64,000 nt of DNA, from NCBI RefSeq assembly GCF_036860675.1, contig NZ_JAYKGK010000009.1, positions 1 through 64,000 on the forward strand, given 5' to 3'. This stretch comes from Rosettibacter primus (GTDB lineage Bacteria; Bacteroidota; Ignavibacteria; Ignavibacteriales; Melioribacteraceae). Shown one piece after another: positions 45,616-53,853 of this stretch. The notes below the pieces were generated by a model. It worked only from the letters and a program-made list of their open reading frames with translations, made no database searches and had not been told where the DNA came from. Each line of letters opens with the position of its first letter. Within the stretch, counting starts at the first letter, position 1. Position numbers and translations under genes: made by a program.

Positions 45616-46755
45616 ATGCGCTTATTCGAGAATCTAAATATTAATTTTATGAGTAAGAGAACAACATTTTATGTTGTTTCTTCAGTTGTATTATTAACTG
45701 GATTACTCAATATTTTAATTAGAGGTCTTCAATTTGGTATCGATTTCAAGGGAGGGACAGAGGTAGCAATTCAATTTGAAAAACCGATTAATATTGCTGA
45801 AATTAGAAGAGAGGTTGATAAAATTGGATTGGGAAATGTTGAAGTCAAAACTTTTGGTGGCTCTACAGGAATTCTATTAAGAACTGAAATGCAGGAAATC
45901 CCTTCGAATGTTATTCCAAAAGTTAAATCAAAAATTGAATCTATAATTGAAAATACTCTGCCAGGTACAGAAAAAAAAGTAATTGATTCTACATCAAGTT
46001 CCATTACTTACAATTTTTCAGACCCTCAATCAGCAGAAATAATTAACAATCGATTGTTCGAAGCCGGATTTCAGACCGCAAAAGTTTCAGAAGAACCAAC
46101 AAATACCGCCGTTGTTGTACGACTCGGTATTGCTGACTGGATTAAAGAAAATTTTACTGAAAAATTTGTTGACAATCCTTTCAATGTATTAAAAGAAGAT
46201 AAAGTTGGACCAAAAGTTGGTAAAGAATTAAAAACTGATGCAGTAATAGCAGTAATGCTATCTTTGGTTGTAATCCTGATTTATCTTGGTTTCAGATTCA
46301 AATTTGCTTTTGCATTAGGTGCAGTTATTGCCCTTTTCCATGACATTTTAATTACACTTGGATTGTTTGCTATTTTATATGGAGTAATACCTGGATTAAA
46401 TCTTGAAATAACAGTTAGTGTTGTAGCTGCTTTTCTTACATTAGTTGGTTATTCAATCAACGATACTGTTATTGTTTTTGACAGAGTAAGAGAGCAAATG
46501 AAACTTCACAAATCTTTACCGCTCGAAGAAAATATGAATCATGCAATTAACAGAACAATGAGCAGAACTTTAATAACTGTTTTCACAACTTTATTAACAA
46601 TAATCGTACTCTTAATTTTTGGCGGCGAGGTATTAAGAGGTTTTGCATTCGCATTGTTGATTGGTATGATTACAGGAACTTACTCATCAATCTTTATTGC
46701 AAGTGCATTTGTTCTTGAAATGGCAAATAGAACAAAAACTAAAATTGAATTTTAA
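45616..46755 (+). CDS. secF: Protein translocase subunit SecF
   Basis: This 379-residue partner of SecD has an N-terminal membrane helix, FGIDFKGGTEVAIQF, and five C-terminal helices with VGYSINDTVIVFDRVRE. GGAG precedes the start. It is slightly long for SecF because of an enlarged periplasmic domain (about 40-190). It is the last rightward gene before the convergent regulatory cluster. Confidence 0.95.
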   Translation: MRLFENLNINFMSKRTTFYVVSSVVLLTGLLNILIRGLQFGIDFKGGTEVAIQFEKPINIAEIRREVDKIGLGNVEVKTFGGSTGILLRTEMQEIPSNVIPKVKSKIESIIENTLPGTEKKVIDSTSSSITYNFSDPQSAEIINNRLFEAGFQTAKVSEEPTNTAVVVRLGIADWIKENFTEKFVDNPFNVLKEDKVGPKVGKELKTDAVIAVMLSLVVILIYLGFRFKFAFALGAVIALFHDILITLGLFAILYGVIPGLNLEITVSVVAAFLTLVGYSINDTVIVFDRVREQMKLHKSLPLEENMNHAINRTMSRTLITVFTTLLTIIVLLIFGGEVLRGFAFALLIGMITGTYSSIFIASAFVLEMANRTKTKIEF

Positions 46756-46760
46756 TTTCT

Positions 46761-46878
46761 CCCTTTAAGAAGGGGTTGACTAAAAAGTAGGTTTTTAATT
46801 AGAACACAGACAACGCAGATTTAACAGGATTATCACAGATTTTAGAAATTAAGAAAATTACATTTTAGTCAACCCCCG
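46761..46878. repeat. MITE-like inverted repeat between secF and a convergent gene
   Basis: GGGGTTGACTAAAA (46772-46785) and TTTTAGTCAACCCC (46863-46876) are perfect 14-bp inverted repeats around 77 bp. The interior includes AACACAGACAACGCAGA and AGGATTATCACAGATT, which I recognise as typical of dispersed non-coding repeats. A short CCCTT/AAGGG hairpin abuts the left end. No reading frame is present. It may also work as a terminator for both genes. Confidence 0.6.
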
Positions 46879-46884
46879 TTAATT

Positions 46885-48573
46885 TTATTTAACCTTCATA
46901 ACTAAACAAGTTATATCATCACTTTGTTCGGCTCCATTAATGAATTCACTTACACTCTGTTTTATTTTATCCAAAATTTCTTGTGGTTCTGATTGAGAAT
47001 TTTTTATTATCAATTTTTCTAATCGTTCATCTGAATACTCATCAAAATTTTTATTCATTGCTTCTGTAATCCCATCAGTAAATAGAACAATAACATCTCC
47101 GCTTTTTAATTCAATCTTTTCGGAAATATATGGAATCGATGTTGGCAGAAATCCAAGCACCATACCTCCCTTTTTCAATTTATAAATTTTCCCTTCTCTT
47201 AAAAGCAAAGGAGGATTATGCCCTGCATTAACATATGTCAGCTGTTTATTTGAATTATCAAATACACACCAGAAAAATGTTATGAAACTTCCCATTGTTG
47301 TATTCTCTGCTACAAGATCATTAATCAAATTAGTCGCTTCGTCAAGTGGAAGTTGTTGTTTACAAATTGATTTTAAAAATGCCTGTAAATTAGCCATCAA
47401 AAGTGATGCTGGAACTCCCTTGCCCGATACATCTGCAATTGCTATTAGAATTTTATCATCATCAAGTTTTACAATATCATAGTAATCTCCGCCTACAATT
47501 CTTGCAGAAATATTATATGCTGCTAAACTTAAATTCGTTAACGAAGGAATTGTTTTAGGTAAAAGATTTTTTTGAATGCTGCGTGCAGTTTCTAAATCTC
47601 GTTCCATTCTTTGCTTCTCTATCATTTCCTGAAATAATCTTGTATTCTCTATCGAAATAATTGCAAGATTTCCAAGTGAGTATATAAATTCAATATCAGA
47701 TTTTGAATACGGGAGATTATTTTTTCTTTTACCGAGCAATATTAATCCTTTTGTTTCATTTTTAATTTGCATGGGGACAACTAATTCAATACCTAAATCA
47801 AAAAGCTTTTCATTTTCTTTCTGTAAGTCTTGTCTAATTACAGGTTTATCAAATAAATTTATATTGCATTCTTTTAATGAATCATTTAATAAATTTTCAT
47901 TAAAACTATTTTCTAAAAAAGAATAATTTTTTCTATCATAAATAACAATTGCATAATTCGAAACAAGCATATGTCCAATCAGAGTATACACCAGTAATCT
48001 GCCAATTGCTTCAGGCTGAAGAATTCCGCTGAATTCTTTACTCAAATCAAAAAGTGAACTCAATTGATTTACCTTTGTATCAAGTTCACGATTAACTTCT
48101 TTTAACTTACTTACTATCAAAGAATTTTCAATTGCAGTTGCACCCACATTTAATATAGTTTTTAAGAATTCAATATCATCTTCTTCATATTTCTGGCGGA
48201 TTAATTTTTTGCCCAATAAAATTAATCCTTTAATTCCCTGAGAAGATTTAATTGTTTGTACAACTTCAAAATTATTTTGTGTGACAAATTCATTTAATTT
48301 TTTGCTCGATGAAATTTCTTCCAAATTAACAGAGGGAAATAAATCAACAACTTCTCTACTCACACCTTTAAAGGCTTTGACTTTAAGAACATTATTGTCG
48401 TCCAACAAAGCTATTAAACCTTTTGATGTATGAAATTTTCCGAGGCAAGTAAGTAATATATTGTTTAATGCAAAATCGAGGTCAAGGCTTGAATTTACGA
48501 GATTGCTAAAATCAACAAGTGCAGAAAGATTTCTTAAAGCTGCATTACTATCAAATTTTTGCATTCCTAACAT
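46885..48573 (-). CDS. GAF-domain RsbU/SpoIIE-type serine phosphatase
   Basis: This 562-residue cytoplasmic protein has two GAF-like sensor domains (about 15-160 and 170-315), a short coiled coil, and a PP2C-type SpoIIE phosphatase (about 330-560). The phosphatase motifs are GGDYYDIVKL, IAIADVSGKGVPASLLMA and FTDGITEAMN, whose aspartates bind metal. Such enzymes dephosphorylate STAS anti-anti-sigma factors. It overlaps the upstream kinase gene by 7 nt. The start could also be the ATG at 48564. Confidence 0.9.
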   Translation of the reverse strand: MLGMQKFDSNAALRNLSALVDFSNLVNSSLDLDFALNNILLTCLGKFHTSKGLIALLDDNNVLKVKAFKGVSREVVDLFPSVNLEEISSSKKLNEFVTQNNFEVVQTIKSSQGIKGLILLGKKLIRQKYEEDDIEFLKTILNVGATAIENSLIVSKLKEVNRELDTKVNQLSSLFDLSKEFSGILQPEAIGRLLVYTLIGHMLVSNYAIVIYDRKNYSFLENSFNENLLNDSLKECNINLFDKPVIRQDLQKENEKLFDLGIELVVPMQIKNETKGLILLGKRKNNLPYSKSDIEFIYSLGNLAIISIENTRLFQEMIEKQRMERDLETARSIQKNLLPKTIPSLTNLSLAAYNISARIVGGDYYDIVKLDDDKILIAIADVSGKGVPASLLMANLQAFLKSICKQQLPLDEATNLINDLVAENTTMGSFITFFWCVFDNSNKQLTYVNAGHNPPLLLREGKIYKLKKGGMVLGFLPTSIPYISEKIELKSGDVIVLFTDGITEAMNKNFDEYSDERLEKLIIKNSQSEPQEILDKIKQSVSEFINGAEQSDDITCLVMKVK

Positions 48574-49004
48574 TCTAAATATTTGACTAAAACAACCTGA
48601 TTTCTATTATCAGAAAGAGTGGAATATTGAACTTCGTCCATAAGTTTTTTCATTAAATACATTCCCAATCCACCAATTTTCTTTTGTTTATAATATTCCT
48701 GAATATCAGGTTCTGGTACAAGTTCGGGATTAAAATGAAGACCATTATCAATTATTGTTACAATAAATTTACCATTATTTACTTTTATTGAGAGATCAAT
48801 AACCCCATCAGGTGAATAGTTATAGGCATGTTTAATAATATTGGTACATGCTTCGTCAACCGCAAGCACAATTTTTTCAATTGTGTCATCAGAAAATTTA
48901 CACTCCTCTGCAGCCTGTCTTGTAAATTCTCTTACTCTGGACAGATTCTCAGTAGTACTATTAATTATCAGTACTTTTTCGAAATTTTTATTTAACTGGT
49001 TCAA
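48567..49004 (-). CDS. RsbW-like anti-sigma factor serine kinase
   Basis: This 145-residue GHKL ATPase has VLAVDEACTNIIKHAY (N box), VTIIDNGLHF and GGLGMYLMKKLMD (G boxes). RsbW/SpoIIAB relatives bind a sigma factor or other partner and phosphorylate STAS proteins. It overlaps the STAS gene by 4 nt (ATGA) and the phosphatase gene by 7 nt, so the three are one translational unit. Confidence 0.9.
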   Translation of the reverse strand: MNQLNKNFEKVLIINSTTENLSRVREFTRQAAEECKFSDDTIEKIVLAVDEACTNIIKHAYNYSPDGVIDLSIKVNNGKFIVTIIDNGLHFNPELVPEPDIQEYYKQKKIGGLGMYLMKKLMDEVQYSTLSDNRNQVVLVKYLEC

Positions 49005-49360
49005 GATTTTTCCTGTTCGATAAACTTTTTAATAGCTTCTTTTTCATCTTTATAAAATTCATATAATAAAGGGAATCCGAGTAAGTCAAAAATGTTGTAA
49101 ACATTATCCTTTAGATTAGAAAATTTAATATCACCATTATTTTGACGCATTGTTTCAATGTATGCCATAAAAACTCCGAGCCCCGCACTGCTTATATAAT
49201 TCAGTTCGTTGAAGTTAACGACTACCTGGAATTTTTTTTCTTCGAGTAGTTTATTAAAAACATTTTCTAATTCCGGTGCTGTATGAGCATCAAGATAACC
49301 TTTAACATCAATAATGCTTACTGATTCAAAACAACGGAGATTCACATTAAAATCTGCCAT
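49001..49360 (-). CDS. STAS-domain anti-anti-sigma factor
   Basis: This 119-residue STAS protein has VVVNFNELNYISSAGLGVFMAYI, with Ser-Ser at the usual phosphorylation position. It should be phosphorylated by the adjacent RsbW-like kinase and dephosphorylated by one of the flanking phosphatases. GGAG precedes the start. It lies 66 nt downstream of the membrane phosphatase gene. Confidence 0.9.
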   Translation of the reverse strand: MADFNVNLRCFESVSIIDVKGYLDAHTAPELENVFNKLLEEKKFQVVVNFNELNYISSAGLGVFMAYIETMRQNNGDIKFSNLKDNVYNIFDLLGFPLLYEFYKDEKEAIKKFIEQEKS

Positions 49361-49426
49361 TCATTACTCCATATTGTTTCTTGATTTGATTTATCAAGAT
49401 TTTAGTATTTACATTTATAAAAATAA

Positions 49427-51043
49427 TTAGTTTTTATCGGAATACCATCTAAACAAAACAAGTGTAATATCGTCATGCTGAGTATTGTCCTTTGAGAACA
49501 ATGTCAAATCCTTGATTATTTCATTCGAAATTTCATCAAGAGTTTTATTACAATTTTTTTGAATTATCTTTTCAAATCTATCGTAACCGTAATCTTTATA
49601 TTCAGCATTTTTTGCCTCGGGAATTCCATCGGAATAAAATGCAATTATATCACCATTTTTAAGATTAATCTTCATTTCTTTCAACGAGTTTGCAAATCCA
49701 TTTGAATAATCCAATCCCAATCCCAAACCTGAAGGAAGCAGTCTTTCAACTTTTCCTTCAGAACAATAAATTACAGGAGGATGACCTGCTCTTACAAAAT
49801 TAAGAATTCCATTTTTTTTATCTACAATTCCATAAACAGCTGTAACAAAGCTTTTACGGTCAAGACTATCTTTAAGCACATCATTAATTTTTATTAATAA
49901 TTCTGTAGGCGAAATAATTAATTTTGCAAGTGATTCAAAAATACCTTTTATTTCTGCCATTATAAATGCAGCAGTAATTCCTTTGCCGGAGACATCTGCA
50001 ACTACAAAACCCAATTTATTGTCACCCAGTTCAAAAAAGTCGTAATAATCCCCTCCTACTTCAAATGCAGGGATAAACATAGCAGTAATTTTTAATTGTT
50101 CGGATTCCGGGATTTTATTCGGTAAAATTCTTCTTTGAATATCTCTTGCAACATCAAGTTCTTTCTCAAGTCTTTCTTTTTCAATTGATTCAGCTATCAA
50201 TTTGGCATTTTCAAGAGCAACAGCAGCATAATCTGCAAAAGCCTGAATTGAACGTTTGTCCTCTTCGTCAAAATTTACTTCGTGACGTCTTGCAGCAAAA
50301 AGGTAGCCGCTGATTACACCATGAACTTTAAGTGGTGCAATAGCAATTGATTTGTAATTTAAATTTTCTCCGCTATTAATTTGATTAAGTAAGTTACTAT
50401 CAAGTATATAAACACCTGTTAAAGGTTCTTCTTTTTGCAGAAATTTTTTTGTTAATCTATCTGCATCTACATAAGCAATATTATTAACAGAATTTAATTC
50501 AAATTCATCATTATATTTTGTAACAAGCCATGCTGCATATGAATTACAAACTTTAGTTGTTATGGAAGTGACTGTATCTGCCAATTCTTTGAAGTCAAAA
50601 ACTTGTGTAATCAATTTTGTCAAATCCATCAACGAAGAAACTTCTTCAGATTTTCTGTCAAAAGCTTCGGCAGTTGGCATATGAAATAATGTTGTGAAGA
50701 ATATAATTCCAAAGTATATCATCCCATAAATCATAATTAAACTATAAATGGAAACAAATCCCGAAGAAAAATTAGAAAGAAAAACTTTAGCAGGAGTATT
50801 TTCACTTAATAAAGAATAATTAACTCCAAAGAGAATTGACAATACAATTGAAATTATCAATAAATATGTTTTTTGCCTTTTTGAAAGAAATGCAATCCAC
50901 GATACTTTCAATGAATTCAAACATATTAAAACAATTGAAACGACATAAAAAGCATCATGAATAAAATCGAGCGATAAGTTGACCTGAGATAAATCTGAGA
51001 AAAAAGTTATTGCAAAGAAAATTATCATTGTATTGAAATACAA
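49427..51043 (-). CDS. SpoIIE-type phosphatase, GAF and membrane part (C-terminal part of a frameshifted gene)
   Basis: The product has about three or four N-terminal membrane helices (about 1-120), a GAF domain (about 135-290) and a SpoIIE phosphatase (about 310-535) with VGGDYYDFFELG, VADVSGKGITAAFIMA and FYSDGIPEA. The only start for 538 residues is a TTG with no good ribosome-binding site. The frame stays open upstream to a run of nine A (T on the coding strand) at 51068-51076. Removing one base there would join it to the next upstream frame, giving an eight-helix, roughly 680-residue sensor phosphatase. I read it as one gene. Confidence 0.82.
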   Translation of the reverse strand: MYFNTMIIFFAITFFSDLSQVNLSLDFIHDAFYVVSIVLICLNSLKVSWIAFLSKRQKTYLLIISIVLSILFGVNYSLLSENTPAKVFLSNFSSGFVSIYSLIMIYGMIYFGIIFFTTLFHMPTAEAFDRKSEEVSSLMDLTKLITQVFDFKELADTVTSITTKVCNSYAAWLVTKYNDEFELNSVNNIAYVDADRLTKKFLQKEEPLTGVYILDSNLLNQINSGENLNYKSIAIAPLKVHGVISGYLFAARRHEVNFDEEDKRSIQAFADYAAVALENAKLIAESIEKERLEKELDVARDIQRRILPNKIPESEQLKITAMFIPAFEVGGDYYDFFELGDNKLGFVVADVSGKGITAAFIMAEIKGIFESLAKLIISPTELLIKINDVLKDSLDRKSFVTAVYGIVDKKNGILNFVRAGHPPVIYCSEGKVERLLPSGLGLGLDYSNGFANSLKEMKINLKNGDIIAFYSDGIPEAKNAEYKDYGYDRFEKIIQKNCNKTLDEISNEIIKDLTLFSKDNTQHDDITLVLFRWYSDKN

Positions 51044-51053
51044 TGATTGGTCT

Positions 51054-51473
51054 TTAACCTGTCGAAGAAAAAAAAAGCGTTCTCAATGTAGAAAATATGT
51101 AGATTACAGCAACAATAAAAACAAAGTCGATTGCTATAGAAATTAAAGAATTAAAAACATCAGCATGATAATTTTCCTGGATTTTTCTTCCGAAAAGAGA
51201 ATCTGTAACTGAAATAATAAAGAAAATTAAAGCAGCAAGAATTCCTGAATTTAGAATTAACGAAAGTGGTGATTCTTTTTTTGTTTCGACAATTGAATTC
51301 ATGTAGTGATATAAAAAATAAAGGACACCAAAAACCAGCACTTCGTTAATCAAAAATAAAATCAAAGAATTATGAATAGGAAATATCAGATTATAGATTA
51401 CAAGTAAAATCGAAATTATAATTGTGTTTTCTAATCTCTTGGCTAATGTTGTTCTTAAATTATTTGTTATCAT
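51054..51473 (-). CDS. Membrane part of the sensor phosphatase (N-terminal fragment before frameshift)
   Basis: This 139-residue frame encodes four membrane helices (about 17-32, 34-58, 68-92, 108-130) and ends abruptly after TLFFSSTG, just past the nine-base homopolymer at 51068-51076. In the other frame the sequence continues TLFFLRQVKDQSLYFNTM into the downstream phosphatase. That continuity argues for a frameshift, sequencing error or transcriptional slippage rather than two genes. ATG 51473 has AAGAAG upstream. Confidence 0.7.
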   Translation of the reverse strand: MITNNLRTTLAKRLENTIIISILLVIYNLIFPIHNSLILFLINEVLVFGVLYFLYHYMNSIVETKKESPLSLILNSGILAALIFFIISVTDSLFGRKIQENYHADVFNSLISIAIDFVFIVAVIYIFSTLRTLFFSSTG

Positions 51474-51493
51474 AAAAACTTCTTAAACTCATT

Positions 51494-52657
51494 TTAGTCT
51501 CTAATTGGTTTTTTATATTTCCTTGTGGATTTATAAACTGAATCTGAATATTTCTTTTCTAATTGTTTACCCAAGGAATCCATCTTTTTGCCAAATTCTT
51601 CCCAATCTTTCTGCTTTGCTGCCATTTCAAGTGCTTTGTTAACAAATTCAATTGGATTTTCAAAATTAAGTTGAATTTCATCTTTCAACTCATGCTTTTG
51701 CTTTTTCAGCAACCTCTCTTTTTTGTTAATATCTTCCAAAAATTTATTAACAACTTTTACATTTATACTCTCTTTAATTACTGGCATAATATCATTTAAT
51801 TCAATCGGAATGGTTATCTTAATATTATTCGAATCTACACTCGAAAAATATTTTGGAACTTTTTTATTCCTTTTATTGAGCGATAATTCAATATTAATCT
51901 CTTTCAATTTTTTATCAATAACATGCGACTCGATATTACCATCTAAATCTAATTTTATTTTGTTTGTATCAAAATTAAATGATTTTTTAAAAATTGTATC
52001 TGGTGTAATAAAAATATACTTATTATCAGGCTGCATTTTTGATAATGAAATTATCTCCTTAAAATTTATATTCTTTGGTATGTTCAACCTTTTGTCAGCC
52101 AAATTACGATTTATTTTCACAAGGTAATTTATTAAATCAGCTGTAATAATTTTTTGCAGTTCTGCAAGTTTTGGATTAATTGCAATTGTTTTGTTATCAT
52201 TCATCAGGATTGATAAAGATATTTCTTTTTTATAAGAATTAAGAATAGAATCAACTTTTTCCTTTTCATTTTCATTTAATTCCATGTATTCGACAAACTT
52301 TTTATAATTCTCTGTGTTTTTATTGTATGGAATTTTTTTTATTTCAAAAACTTGTTGATTATTGCCTTTATCAGAAACTATGAGCACTTTATCATTTTTT
52401 TTATCTACAGGAATAGTTCTATACAAAGCAAAATTAAATACATCCTCATTCGTAATTTGAGAACTTGAGAAAATTGGCCTTAGATTTTCCATATAAAACG
52501 AAATTAAATCTTTTTTCCCCTTTTCTATTAAATCACCAACATTATCTTTATTATGATGAAAAAAAATCATTAACAAAATTGTAAGAATAATAATTGGTAA
52601 AATCGGCAGATATTTTTTCAGGAATGATTTTTCAATATTTTCACTTGAATTTTTCAC
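51494..52657 (-). CDS. Single-pass membrane protein downstream of ECF sigma, function unknown
   Basis: I choose the GTG at 52657, one nucleotide after the sigma stop (TGATGTG); the frame is open to 52690. The 387-residue product has a short cytoplasmic N-terminus, one membrane helix (about 18-36, ILPIIILTILLMIFF), and about 350 residues rich in Lys, Asn and Ile that should be periplasmic. It resembles no anti-sigma family that I know: there is no zinc finger and almost no cytoplasmic domain. Its coupling to the sigma gene still makes an anti-sigma or signal-relay role plausible. Confidence 0.65.
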   Translation of the reverse strand: MKNSSENIEKSFLKKYLPILPIIILTILLMIFFHHNKDNVGDLIEKGKKDLISFYMENLRPIFSSSQITNEDVFNFALYRTIPVDKKNDKVLIVSDKGNNQQVFEIKKIPYNKNTENYKKFVEYMELNENEKEKVDSILNSYKKEISLSILMNDNKTIAINPKLAELQKIITADLINYLVKINRNLADKRLNIPKNINFKEIISLSKMQPDNKYIFITPDTIFKKSFNFDTNKIKLDLDGNIESHVIDKKLKEINIELSLNKRNKKVPKYFSSVDSNNIKITIPIELNDIMPVIKESINVKVVNKFLEDINKKERLLKKQKHELKDEIQLNFENPIEFVNKALEMAAKQKDWEEFGKKMDSLGKQLEKKYSDSVYKSTRKYKKPIRD

Positions 52658-52658
52658 A

Positions 52659-53249
52659 TCAAAGTTTCCATTCTTTCTGATATGGTTCAAGAATAATTTT
52701 TAAGCTTTCACGAGCTCTAAATATTCTTGATTTAATAACACCTACCTCAGTACTAAGCTGTTCAGCAATTTCTTTGTAACTTAATCCATCAATGTCTCTA
52801 AGAATTAATGGTATTTTCAACTTCTCCGGCAATTTATCAATTGCTTTTCTTACAAGCTGTGGAATATCAATATTTTCTGAAAATGGACCTGTTGGATATT
52901 CTCTATCAGAATCTCCAAGTGGAACAAAAATACTTCTAACTTTTTTCTTTCTTAAAAAGTCTCTGCATTTATTAATTGTTATTCTATATAACCATGTAGT
53001 AAATTTCGATTCGAATCTGAACTCTTTTAATTTGTGATAGACACTAATAAAAACTTCTTGAGAGATATCATCAACATTTTCAGCATCCCCAAGAGTAATA
53101 AAGACCAGATTACGCACTTTTTCTCTATGTTTAATAACAAGTGTTCTGAATACAGACTCATCTCCAGCAATAAAATTTTTTATTAATTCAAAATCTTCGT
53201 CTTCAACATTTGATATTTTGGACTTTTCTTTATATTCTTCTAAAGTCAT
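52659..53249 (-). CDS. ECF (RpoE-like) RNA polymerase sigma factor
   Basis: This 196-residue protein has region 2 (DISQEVFISVYHKL, FTTWLYRITINKCRDF) and region 4 (LPEKLKIPLILRDIDG, YKEIAEQLSTEVGVIKSR). It is the first gene of the leftward regulatory cluster, followed directly by the membrane protein and the phosphatase system. The target genes are unknown. I could not identify an autoregulated promoter in the 201-bp gap upstream. Confidence 0.92.
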   Translation of the reverse strand: MTLEEYKEKSKISNVEDEDFELIKNFIAGDESVFRTLVIKHREKVRNLVFITLGDAENVDDISQEVFISVYHKLKEFRFESKFTTWLYRITINKCRDFLRKKKVRSIFVPLGDSDREYPTGPFSENIDIPQLVRKAIDKLPEKLKIPLILRDIDGLSYKEIAEQLSTEVGVIKSRIFRARESLKIILEPYQKEWKL

Positions 53250-53450
53250 GATTTTAGACGGTAAATAAAAATAATGTTTTATGAATAAAAAAAATTTTCT
53301 TAAACTCTATCATGGTAAATAAAATTATTTTATTTTTACAATAAGATTCAATAACTTAACTACCAATATAAATATTTGTTAATCATTATATCCAACTGTA
53401 ACAATAAATTGTATTGAAAATAAAGGAATAAATAATCTTCGGGAGAAATT

Positions 53451-53792
53451 ATGAAAATAAAAACTTATGAAAAATACGGAGCTGTTGTAATTGAGCTCAA
53501 AGGAAATGTAATGGGAGGTCCAGAAGCTCAGGAATTCAGTGATCTCTTACACAAACTCTTGGATGAAGGCAAAAAAAATGTTGTTGTCGATTTAGCTGAC
53601 TGTAAATTTATGAACAGTTCAGGTTTAGGTATGCTAATAAGTGGATATACAACGATGAAAAATGGCGGAGGTTCTTTGAAGTTGGCTAACGCTACCGAGA
53701 AAATCGAAAGCCTTTTAGTTATTACAAAATTAATAACAATATTTGAACACTATTCATCAGTTGATGAAGCAGTAAAAAGCTTTAGTAACTAA
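53451..53792 (+). CDS. STAS-domain anti-anti-sigma factor (monocistronic)
   Basis: This 113-residue STAS protein (VVVDLADCKFMNSSGLGMLISG, phosphorylatable Ser) has a CGGGAGAAATT ribosome-binding site. It is transcribed divergently from the ECF sigma gene and closed by its own terminator. It is probably a second client of the RsbW-like kinase and phosphatases. Confidence 0.9.
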   Translation: MKIKTYEKYGAVVIELKGNVMGGPEAQEFSDLLHKLLDEGKKNVVVDLADCKFMNSSGLGMLISGYTTMKNGGGSLKLANATEKIESLLVITKLITIFEHYSSVDEAVKSFSN

Positions 53793-53797
53793 TAATT

Positions 53798-53825
53798 AAC
53801 TCCGGAATTTTCCGGAGTTTTTTTC
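53798..53825 (+). terminator. Rho-independent terminator after the STAS gene
   Basis: AACTCCGGAA (53798-53807) pairs with TTCCGGAGTT (53810-53819), followed by a T-tract to about 53824. Confidence 0.92.
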
Positions 53826-53853
53826 CTTCCTATCAATTTAACAGGAGTTAATA

